A stretch of DNA of 32,470 nt from Roseateles toxinivorans (GTDB lineage Bacteria > Pseudomonadota > Gammaproteobacteria > Burkholderiales > Burkholderiaceae_C). The translations under genes were made by a program, and so were the position numbers. This document shows positions 7,798 to 16,000 of the stretch, in pieces; position 1 is the first letter of the stretch, and the number at the start of each line of letters is the position of its first letter. The notes below the pieces were generated by a model that made no database searches, had not been told where the DNA came from, and worked only from the letters and a program-made list of their open reading frames with translations. The DNA is taken from assembly GCA_945898095.1 (NCBI GenBank), contig CAMDHE010000050.1:1-32470 (forward strand). The letters are read 5' to 3'.

Positions 7798-9834
7798 ATG
7801 GCTTCAATCGCTGCTAGCAACCCCACCACGATGGCCAACGCCATTCGCGCCTTGGCGATCGATGCCGTGCAACAAGCCAACTCAGGACACCCGGGCGCGC
7901 CGATGGGCATGGCCGACATCGCCGTGGCCTTGTGGACCCGCCATCTGCGCTTCAATCCGACCAATCCGCATTGGGCCGGACGCGACCGCTTCGTGCTTTC
8001 GAACGGACATGGCTCGATGCTTCTCTATGCCGCCCTGCATTTGAGCGGCTACGACCTGCCGATGGCCGAGTTGAAGAACTTCCGCCAGATGCACAGCAAA
8101 ACGCCCGGCCACCCCGAACTCGGTGTCACGCCAGGCGTCGAGACCACCACCGGGCCGCTCGGACAGGGTTTTGCCAACGCAGTCGGGATGGCCCTGGCCG
8201 AGAAGCTGCTGGCGCGTGAATTCAACCGCGAGGCCGGCACCATCGTCGACCACCGCACCTATGTCTTCATGGGCGACGGCTGCATGATGGAAGGTATCAG
8301 CCATGAAGCGGCTTCTCTGGCCGGTGCCTGGAAGCTGAACAAGCTGATCGCGATCTATGACGACAACGGCATCTCGATCGACGGACAGGTTGGGCCCTGG
8401 TTCGCCGACAACACCGCTGAGCGATTCAAAGCCTATGGCTGGAACGTGGTCGGCCCGGTCAACGGCCATGACATCGACGCCGTCGATGCTGCAATCGCCC
8501 AGGCCAAGCTGAGTCAGGACAAACCAACGCTGGTGATCGCCAAGACCCATATCGGCCATGGCAGCCCGAACCGCGCGAACACCTCCAAGGCCCATGGCGA
8601 GCCGCTCGGTGCCGAAGAGATCGCATTGACTCGCGCAGCGCTCGGCTGGACCCATGCACCGTTCGTGATTCCGCCCGAGGTTTATTCCGGCTGGGACAGA
8701 AAAGCCGCCGGCGCCAAGCTCGAAGCCGCCTGGGACCAGGGTTTTGACGCCTACGCCGAAGCGCACCCGGAGTTGGCCGCTGAATTCCAGCGCCGCATGG
8801 CCGGCATCTTGCCGACCGACTTCACCCAGACCGCCGTCGATGCGGTGATCGCGGCTCATACCAAGGGCGAAACAGTCGCCAGCCGCAAGGCCAGCCAGAT
8901 CGCGCTCGAGGCATTCACTGCCGCCGTGCCCGAGATGCTGGGCGGCTCGGCCGACCTGACCGGCTCGAACCTGACCAACACCAAGGCCGCGACCGCTTTC
9001 CGTATCGAAGCTGACGGGGGCTCGAACGGCGGGCGCCACATCAACTACGGCGTGCGTGAATTCGGCATGGCCGGCATCATGAACGGACTGGCGCTGCATG
9101 GCGGCTTCATCCCCTATGGCGGCACCTTCCTGACTTTCAGCGACTACAACCGCAATGCGATCCGCATGGCCGCGCTGATGAAGCTGCGCGTGATCCATGT
9201 CTTCACCCATGACTCGATCGGCTTGGGCGAGGACGGCCCGACGCACCAGTCGATCGAACATGTCGCCTCGTTGCGCCTGATCCCCGGCCTCGATGTGTGG
9301 CGTCCGGCCGACACCGCCGAAACTGCGGTCGCCTGGACCTTCGCGCTCGGCAATGCCAGTCGCCCGAGCGCGTTGGCCTTGTCACGCCAGAACCTGCCTT
9401 ATGCGCCCAAAGCCGGGCTCGACGAAATCAGCCGCGGCGCTTATGTGCTGAGCGAACCCGCAGAGGTCGGACTGAAGAAAAAGCCCAAGGCCGTCATCAT
9501 CGCCACCGGCTCCGAAGTGCAGTTAGCGCTGCTGGCGCAGGTCGCACTGGCCAAGGAAGGCATGCCGGTGCGGGTCGTGTCAATGCCCTCAACGAATGTA
9601 TTCGACCGCCAGGATCGCAAGTACAAGAAGGCCGTGCTGCCCGAAGGCCTGCCGCGCATTGCAGTGGAAATGGGCGTCACCGATGGCTGGTGGAAATATG
9701 GCTGCGCGGCGGTCATCGGCATCGATACCTATGGCGAATCGGCACCGGCGCCGGTGCTGTTCAAGCATTTCGGCTTCACCACCGAGAACCTGGTCGCAAC
9801 CGTCAAGCAAGTGCTGGGCAAGAAAAAACGTTGA
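7798..9834 (+). CDS. tkt: Transketolase
   Basis: A full-length 678-residue transketolase, which moves two-carbon units between sugar phosphates in the pentose phosphate (and Calvin) pathway using thiamine diphosphate. Seen are [12 protein letters not shown] (His31), the ThDP/Mg motif starting [12 protein letters not shown] near 159-170 and ending in [10 protein letters not shown], the catalytic Glu421 in REFGMAG, and [13 protein letters not shown] with [14 protein letters not shown]. The ATG at 7798 is chosen over an in-frame upstream start because the protein then begins, as in the family, shortly before [12 protein letters not shown]. The ribosome binding site is weak. GAPDH follows after 53 bases, pointing to a carbon-metabolism operon. 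Confidence 0.97.
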   Translation: MASIAASNPTTMANAIRALAIDAVQQANSGHPGAPMGMADIAVALWTRHLRFNPTNPHWAGRDRFVLSNGHGSMLLYAALHLSGYDLPMAELKNFRQMHSKTPGHPELGVTPGVETTTGPLGQGFANAVGMALAEKLLAREFNREAGTIVDHRTYVFMGDGCMMEGISHEAASLAGAWKLNKLIAIYDDNGISIDGQVGPWFADNTAERFKAYGWNVVGPVNGHDIDAVDAAIAQAKLSQDKPTLVIAKTHIGHGSPNRANTSKAHGEPLGAEEIALTRAALGWTHAPFVIPPEVYSGWDRKAAGAKLEAAWDQGFDAYAEAHPELAAEFQRRMAGILPTDFTQTAVDAVIAAHTKGETVASRKASQIALEAFTAAVPEMLGGSADLTGSNLTNTKAATAFRIEADGGSNGGRHINYGVREFGMAGIMNGLALHGGFIPYGGTFLTFSDYNRNAIRMAALMKLRVIHVFTHDSIGLGEDGPTHQSIEHVASLRLIPGLDVWRPADTAETAVAWTFALGNASRPSALALSRQNLPYAPKAGLDEISRGAYVLSEPAEVGLKKKPKAVIIATGSEVQLALLAQVALAKEGMPVRVVSMPSTNVFDRQDRKYKKAVLPEGLPRIAVEMGVTDGWWKYGCAAVIGIDTYGESAPAPVLFKHFGFTTENLVATVKQVLGKKKR

Positions 9835-9875
9835 TTTCAAATCGGGTGCTGGTCACCCATTATTTTGTTGATTGA

Positions 9876-10886
<1,011 letters not shown>

Positions 10887-10906
10887 GGCGAACCGTTCCA
10901 ACCCTC

Positions 10907-11101
10907 AAACCCCGCTCTTTAGGATGCTCTGCATGACCCCTCACGGCTGGTGCTAGCGCGGCCTCGGGCGGTCTGCGGCGTTGCATTTCTTGCCAATAGC
11001 ACGCGCTATTGGCCGCAAACTGCGCCTTGCATCCCATCCCGATCCGCACTACACACAGTCGCGTTGAGTTATGCAGAGCATCCTTAACAGCGGGGTTTTT
11101 T
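10907..11101. repeat. Inverted-repeat element with internal palindrome (MITE- or REP-like)
   Basis: Two 28-base arms, 10907-10934 and 11071-11098, are inverted copies matching at 26 positions; both carry AGGATGCTCTGCAT and AAACCCCGCT separated by a variable 4-base spacer. The similarity weakens inward (GCATGACCC against GCATAACTC). In the centre is a perfect palindrome GCCAATAGC-ACGC-GCTATTGGC (10992-11013). The right arm runs into six T residues (11096-11101), so on the plus strand it could also act as a terminator for gap. No open reading frame fits inside. It resembles a non-autonomous mobile element or a dispersed intergenic repeat; no second copy is in this window. Confidence 0.65.
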
Positions 11102-11185
11102 CACTTATGGCAACCGAGTTTGAGTTTCTTTGCAATGAGTTGCTGGAGCTGCAATAAACTGTGCCCCAAATTGGAGACCGGGTGC

Positions 11186-13903
11186 ATGAAATACTTTTTG
11201 CTTATGTTTCTGTCAACATTGCTGTTGGCCGCACAACCGCTGCAGGCTGCAGTCGAGGAATCTGCGCGCGTCATCGTCCGCTTCAAGCCCATGGCGCCTA
11301 GCTTGCGCGCCAATCCGATGCGACCTAACGCGACCCGCCTTGAGGCACGCGATATGGCCCAACTCAGAGCCACTGGTCTGGGTCTCCGCACGGGGCGTGC
11401 CTTGAGCGCCCGCAGAAGCCTTGACAACCGCACCCATGTATTTACCGCCCAAGGAATAAGTTCGGCAGCGCTGGTCAATCGCCTAGCGCAGGATAGCGAG
11501 GTCGAACTGGCAGTGATTGACCAGCGGCGGCGGCACACCTTGCTGCCTAATGATCCGCTCTATGTTGGCAATAACGGCATAGCACCGACCTCGGGTGCGG
11601 GTTCAGCCAACGGTCAGTGGTATTTGAAAACACCAAGCAGCGTTCCCGGTCAAGTCGTTTCAAGCATCAATGCGCCAGCGGCCTGGGATATTACAACGGG
11701 CGTTTCCTCGATCGTCGTGGCTGTTCTCGACACCGGGGTGCGCAAGGATCACCCGGATCTGCTTGGTCAATTCGTCGGCGGTTACGACATGATTGCCGAC
11801 GATGCGACATCCGGCGATCTCAGCAGCGGTCGTGACAGCGATGCAACTGACACCGGCGACTGGGTCAGCCAGGCTGACATCGACAGCGGGACATTGAGTG
11901 GTTGCACTTCTAACGACATCGGCAACAGCAGCTGGCATGGCACCCGCGTCTCGGGTCTGATCGCTGCAGCCAGCAACAACGCCCGTGGCATTGCCGGCAT
12001 TGCCTTCGGCACAAAAGTCCTGCCGGTGAGGGTGCTGGGTAAGTGCGGAGGCTGGGACTCTGACATCCAGGCGGGCATGTTGTGGGCCGCTGGCATCGCG
12101 GTACCAGGCCTTCCGGCAAATCCGAACCCGGCCAGGGTGTTGAATATGAGCCTTGGCAGCGGCGGCACTTGTGGAACTACTGGAAGCGGCGCGGTCTATC
12201 GCGACACCATCAACCAAGTGCTGGCGAAGGGCGCAGTCATCGTCGCTGCGGCCGGCAACACCACCGGACAGGCGGTGGGTCTGCCGGGCAACTGCCCCGG
12301 TGTCATCGCTGTAACCGGCCTGCGCCATGTCGGTAGCAAGGTTGGTTTTTCGAGCGTGGGCCCCGAGGTAGCGATCTCGGCACCCGGCGGCAATTGCATC
12401 AATATTGGAGCCGGTGAGCCCTGCCTTTACCCGATGCTCAGCACGACCAACAGCGGCCTGAATGGCCCAGTAGCTGCTGAAGATGCCTACACGAACAATT
12501 CTGCCTCAGTAGGTACCAGCTTCTCTGCGCCGGTGGTCAGCGGCACGGTGGCCTTGATGCTGTCGATGCGGCCCACGCTGACCCCGGCCGAGGTAATGTC
12601 CCTGCTGAAGAAAACCGCCCGTCCGTTCGTGACGACCGGGGCCACGGCCGACACCAAACAATGCGTCGCGCCGGTCAACAATGTCGACCAGCTTGAATGC
12701 TATTGCACCACCAGCACCTGCGGCGCCGGCATGCTCGACGCCAGCGCTGCCGTGCTGGTCGCCAATGCGACGACGCCTCAGTTGATCAACTTTACCCAAC
12801 CTGCGAGCCAATTTCTCAGCGCCGGCACGCTGACCTTGTTCGCCAGTTCAAGCTCAGGGCTGGCCGTCAGCTTCAGCTCGAGCACGCCGACGGTCTGCAC
12901 GGTCAGCGGCAGCCTGGTGACGCTGGTCACTACAGGCAATTGCACAGTGACCGCCAACCAGGCCGGCAACGCCATCTATCTGCCCGCAACAGCGGTGTCT
13001 TACAGTTTCACTGTCCTGGCTGCGGCAGCCTTGACAGCGCAGACGATCACCTTCGAGCTGATCGCAGCGCAAACCTTCGGCATCACGCCAGTCAATTTGA
13101 GCGCCAGCGCTTCATCCGGACTGGCTGTCACTCTTGCTTCAACGACAAGCTCGGTCTGCACGGTCAGCGGCAACAGCCTGACATTGCTGGCAGCAGGCAA
13201 CTGCTCGGTCACGGCCAGCCAGAGCGGCAACTCGAGCTACGCCGCCGCGCCCTCAGTCACGCGCAGCTTCAGCGTGCTGCAAGGCACGCAGACGATCAGC
13301 TTCGCTGCCTTGAGCGATCAGGTGCTGGGCGGCGGCGTGATCGCCGTCAGCGCACGTTCAAGCGCGGGCTTGGCCGTCTCGATGGCTTCGACCACGCCGA
13401 CGGTCTGCGCGCTCAGCGGCAGCAATTTGAGCCTGCTCGCCGCAGGCACCTGCACGCTGACGGCCAACCAGGCAGGGAATGCGAATTACAGCTCGGCTAT
13501 CAGCGTCACACGAAGTTTCGCGGTGGCACCGACGCCACAGACGATCACTTTCGCCGCAATCGCCGACCGACAACTGGGATCGGCCGCCTTGAGTTTGAGC
13601 GCCACCTCAAGCGCGAGTCTGGCGATCAGCTTCGCCTCGAGCACAACCGCGGTCTGCAGCGTCAACGGCGCGGCCTTGACGCTGCTGGCGGTGGGCAACT
13701 GCACAATCACCGCTTCACAGGATGGCAACGCCAGCATCGCCGCGGCTACGCCGGTGTCGCGCACTTTCGCGGTGACTGCAGCGCCCAGCAGCGGGAGCGG
13801 CGGCGGTGGCGGCGGGGCTTTCAGCGGCTTCTGGCTCGCTTTGCTGGCCTTGGCCAGCTTCACCCTGCAGCGCCGGCCGAATCGGGCTTCAGCGAGCCGC
13901 TGA
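11186..13903 (+). CDS. Secreted subtilisin-like (S8) serine protease with C-terminal repeats and GlyGly-CTERM-like tail
   Basis: A 905-residue secreted protease. The signal peptide is MKYFLLMFLSTLLLAAQPLQA. An N-terminal part (ARVIVRFKP onward) resembles an inhibitor-type propeptide. The S8 catalytic triad is Asp182 (AVLDTGVRKDHPD), His251 (SWHGTRVSG) and Ser445 (GTSFSAPVVSG). From about residue 531 to 867 come four repeats of about 84 residues, each with two cysteines. The end is a Gly-rich stretch (GSGGGGGGAFSG), a hydrophobic segment (FWLALLALASF) and a basic tail (LQRRPNRASASR), the layout of GlyGly-CTERM sorting signals processed by rhombosortase. The ATG at 11186 is chosen because of the signal peptide and GGAGA upstream; the longer open frame starts inside the inverted-repeat element. 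Its last 15 bases overlap the convergent SPOR-like gene. Confidence 0.92.
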   Translation: MKYFLLMFLSTLLLAAQPLQAAVEESARVIVRFKPMAPSLRANPMRPNATRLEARDMAQLRATGLGLRTGRALSARRSLDNRTHVFTAQGISSAALVNRLAQDSEVELAVIDQRRRHTLLPNDPLYVGNNGIAPTSGAGSANGQWYLKTPSSVPGQVVSSINAPAAWDITTGVSSIVVAVLDTGVRKDHPDLLGQFVGGYDMIADDATSGDLSSGRDSDATDTGDWVSQADIDSGTLSGCTSNDIGNSSWHGTRVSGLIAAASNNARGIAGIAFGTKVLPVRVLGKCGGWDSDIQAGMLWAAGIAVPGLPANPNPARVLNMSLGSGGTCGTTGSGAVYRDTINQVLAKGAVIVAAAGNTTGQAVGLPGNCPGVIAVTGLRHVGSKVGFSSVGPEVAISAPGGNCINIGAGEPCLYPMLSTTNSGLNGPVAAEDAYTNNSASVGTSFSAPVVSGTVALMLSMRPTLTPAEVMSLLKKTARPFVTTGATADTKQCVAPVNNVDQLECYCTTSTCGAGMLDASAAVLVANATTPQLINFTQPASQFLSAGTLTLFASSSSGLAVSFSSSTPTVCTVSGSLVTLVTTGNCTVTANQAGNAIYLPATAVSYSFTVLAAAALTAQTITFELIAAQTFGITPVNLSASASSGLAVTLASTTSSVCTVSGNSLTLLAAGNCSVTASQSGNSSYAAAPSVTRSFSVLQGTQTISFAALSDQVLGGGVIAVSARSSAGLAVSMASTTPTVCALSGSNLSLLAAGTCTLTANQAGNANYSSAISVTRSFAVAPTPQTITFAAIADRQLGSAALSLSATSSASLAISFASSTTAVCSVNGAALTLLAVGNCTITASQDGNASIAAATPVSRTFAVTAAPSSGSGGGGGGAFSGFWLALLALASFTLQRRPNRASASR
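12776..13785 (+). repeat. Four tandem ~84-residue repeats within the protease gene
   Basis: Approximate units are 12776-13035, 13036-13287, 13288-13533 and 13534-13785. Each begins QxIxF (INFTQP, ITFELI, ISFAAL, ITFAAI), continues with a serine-rich SSxxLAVSxxS segment, a VCxVSG-type motif, an LLAAGxC motif and ANQAGNAxY, and ends in a SFxV strand. The two cysteines in every unit are about 21 residues apart and could form a disulfide. The pattern suggests beta-sandwich, Ig-like stalk modules outside the cell. DNA identity between units is only partial, so they are old duplications rather than recent expansion. Confidence 0.8.
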
Positions 13904-14569
13904 AGCTGCCGATGCTGCCGTTGGCGGGGTCGCGCAACTCTTGAAGCCGGCGCGCAGCGCTTCGTCCTTCAAGCCGCGCAAGCCTTGCGCCTGCCCGGCT
14001 TCGACCTGAGCCAGCACCAGGCTGTGGCGTTTCGTCGGCGACTGCAATCTCGACACCAGCAAACCCTTCAGCGCGCGTTTCTCAAGGGTATCGAGCGCTG
14101 CAGCCGCCGCTTTTTCGCTGTCATGGCGACTCAAGAGCAAAAACTTCAGCTCACCCGCAGGCAGGGCTTCAAAGCCGAGATTCAGTCGCCGGATGGTTTC
14201 TTCCTTGCGGGCCAGCATCTCGGGCGCCAGCGGCGCAGTCACCACCGCCCAGACACCGGGCAGATTCTGCTGCTGGGCCTGCATGTCGCTCGCGGCAATG
14301 CCGGCATGAAGCAGCGCCGCCTGGGCGGCCAGCAGCGCAGCTTCGCTATCGACCGGCCCGAACTCGACGCAGGTCTTCGCCTGCAGTGCCTGCAAGTCCT
14401 GCGGCTTGAGCAGCGTGATCATTTCGGGGTGCACCTGCCTGGCCATCCGTTCGGGCTCGCGATCGCCGCGCGCTTTCAGGCCAACGATGTCGTCAAGCCA
14501 GCCCTGAGTCCAGCCAAAGAACAAGGCATTGACGAGCAAAAGAATCAGAACCAGCCAGCGCAGCAGCAT
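13889..14569 (-). CDS. Membrane-anchored SPOR-like protein
   Basis: A 226-residue protein with one N-terminal membrane helix (MLLRWLVLILLLVNALFFGW) and a periplasmic part. CVEFGP (67-72) and the following alternating pattern, ending in WAVVTAPL and LNLGF, fit a divergent SPOR-type fold, which in other proteins binds denuded peptidoglycan at division sites. The C-terminal tail is Ala-rich. The ATG at 14569 lies 1 base after the birA stop, with GGAGG at ideal spacing, so it is the last gene of a SET - birA - SPOR run. The domain call rests on pattern and on my knowledge that such a protein often follows birA in Burkholderiales; it is not certain. Confidence 0.7.
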   Translation of the reverse strand: MLLRWLVLILLLVNALFFGWTQGWLDDIVGLKARGDREPERMARQVHPEMITLLKPQDLQALQAKTCVEFGPVDSEAALLAAQAALLHAGIAASDMQAQQQNLPGVWAVVTAPLAPEMLARKEETIRRLNLGFEALPAGELKFLLLSRHDSEKAAAAALDTLEKRALKGLLVSRLQSPTKRHSLVLAQVEAGQAQGLRGLKDEALRAGFKSCATPPTAASAASAAR

Positions 14570-14570
14570 C

Positions 14571-15380
14571 TCAAGCCTCCCTGTCAGCAACCAGGCGCAG
14601 GCTGACTTCGCCGCCGCTGACCTTGTGCATCACCCCTGCCGCCGTCTCCAGCAGCAACTCACCGCTGGCTGTGACGCCGCGCGCAATGCCTTGCAGCCTG
14701 CCGGCGCTGACCTGGCAGCCTTGGGTCAGGTCGCGCCGCGCGAAAGTTTGCTGCCAAGCTGCGAAGCCGCTTCGAGGAAAGTCCAGCAAGGCCTGCAGCA
14801 GGGCCGGCGCCAACTGTGCGAGCACCTCGGGAGCGATCACGCCGGGCTGGATTTCGCTCAATGAAGCGAAGCCGGTACTGAATTGATCCTGTGGCTTGTC
14901 ATCAAGCTTGCTGATATTCAGACCGACGCCGACCACCACGGCGCGCTCGGCACCGCAGGCCTGGGTTTCGATCAGGATGCCGCCGAGCTTGCGTCCGTCG
15001 AGCCAGATGTCATTGGGCCATTTCAACTGCAAGCGCGGCTGGCTGCCGGCGGGTTCGAGCGCATCGGCAATCGCGCAACCCAGCGCCAAACTCAGCCCCG
15101 ACCAATCCTGCAGGGCCAGGCTCAGCCCGATTGAAAAAGTCAGCGAGCGGCCCGGGCTGGCCAGCCACTCCCGGCCCATGCGGCCACGACCCGCGGTTTG
15201 TTGCTCGGCCACCAGCAAGCAGGGCAGGCTGTCGGGGCCCTGTTCGCGCAGGCGATCAAGCAAGGTGCTGTTGGTTGACCCAAGGCTGGCAGCCACCTCG
15301 ACGTCGATGGCCGGGCAAAGCCGTGCCAACTGCTGCTGCAGCGCTGCGGCTTGCCAGTCGAGGGTGGGTGAAGGGCTCAT
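14571..15380 (-). CDS. birA: Biotin-[acetyl-CoA-carboxylase] ligase, short form
   Basis: A 269-residue biotin protein ligase that activates biotin with ATP and attaches it to the carboxyl-carrier protein of acetyl-CoA carboxylase. The biotinyl-AMP loop GRGRMGREW begins at 64, STN lies at 35-37, KWPNDIW at 120-126 is followed by GRKLGGILIE, and VVVGVGLNI follows further on. It lacks the N-terminal helix-turn-helix of E. coli BirA, so it should not repress biotin genes. The ATG at 15380 overlaps the stop of the SET-domain gene as ATGA, implying translational coupling. An upstream in-frame start at 15428 would lie inside the SET gene and is less likely. Confidence 0.92.
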   Translation of the reverse strand: MSPSPTLDWQAAALQQQLARLCPAIDVEVAASLGSTNSTLLDRLREQGPDSLPCLLVAEQQTAGRGRMGREWLASPGRSLTFSIGLSLALQDWSGLSLALGCAIADALEPAGSQPRLQLKWPNDIWLDGRKLGGILIETQACGAERAVVVGVGLNISKLDDKPQDQFSTGFASLSEIQPGVIAPEVLAQLAPALLQALLDFPRSGFAAWQQTFARRDLTQGCQVSAGRLQGIARGVTASGELLLETAAGVMHKVSGGEVSLRLVADREA

Positions 15381-15880
15381 CGCCGTTTTGGCGCCAGCAT
15401 CGTGCCGCGGCAGACTTCGCTGCCGCAATGGCAGGCGAATTCCTTTTTCAGCTTGGCCGTGTAGCGCTCGTCGATGGTCAGGCCATAGTCGTAGAACAAC
15501 TCCTCGCCGGGCAGCAGATCGCGCAGCGCCTTGATGTAGACGCGGTTGTCGACCTCGTCGGCCTCGCAGTTGGGGTCGCAGCCATGGTTGATCCAGCGCG
15601 AACTGTTGCCGCCGACCAACGCGTCGATGACGCGGCCATCTTCGATGTGGAAGTAGAAGGTATGGTTGGGCTGCTCAAGGTCATGCGGGTGGCGCAACAT
15701 CGCCAGATCCCAGCTGATCAGCTCACCGGTGTATTCGATCAACACCTCGCCAGCGACGATGCCGGTCAGCGTATAAACGCCCCGGCCATGGACACCCGAA
15801 TTGCGCACCTGGATACGGCGCCCGCCCGCCGCCTTGCTGGCTGGCGTCTCCCTCGAATTCTTGCGGTCGGCTGGCGTCAT
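15377..15880 (-). CDS. SET-domain protein (putative lysine methyltransferase)
   Basis: A compact 167-residue SET-domain protein. It opens with a VRNSGVHGRGVY segment (25-36) typical of the SET N-terminus, then EYTGELI (49-55), the pseudo-knot motif RWINHGCDPNC (95-105) and ELFYDYG (127-133), and ends with a post-SET cysteine cluster CHCGSEVCRGT (150-160) that with Cys105 could bind zinc. SET enzymes transfer methyl groups from S-adenosylmethionine to protein lysines; bacterial targets are mostly unknown. It is the first gene of the run ending in birA and the SPOR-like gene and is divergent from topB across 120 bases. A basic N-terminus precedes the domain. Confidence 0.9.
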   Translation of the reverse strand: MTPADRKNSRETPASKAAGGRRIQVRNSGVHGRGVYTLTGIVAGEVLIEYTGELISWDLAMLRHPHDLEQPNHTFYFHIEDGRVIDALVGGNSSRWINHGCDPNCEADEVDNRVYIKALRDLLPGEELFYDYGLTIDERYTAKLKKEFACHCGSEVCRGTMLAPKRR

Positions 15881-16000
15881 CGAGTTTGTGGTTACATTGA
15901 ATCTATGGGTGCGCGCGTGAGCGTGCGCGAGGCCGGATTGTAGGCAGGGCTTGATTTACAGTCCGACCCACAAGCAAACAGCAAAGAAGAAATCATCAAC

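Noticed and set aside
7882-9261. A 459-residue reading frame on the minus strand inside transketolase
   Set aside because: Shadow of a GC-rich gene in the opposite frame; no family motifs and no ribosome binding site, while the plus-strand protein is fully conserved.
10907-11101. Integron attC site
   Set aside because: The arms lack the paired core sites (RYYYAAC and GTTRRRY) in the correct arrangement and are perfect over a longer length than attC arms.
12776-13785. CRISPR array
   Set aside because: The repeats are about 250 bases, code for protein in frame and are not identical.
12697-13944. A 415-residue reading frame overlapping the protease repeats
   Set aside because: Shifted frame of the repeat region with biased composition (Arg, Gln, His rich); no start signal.
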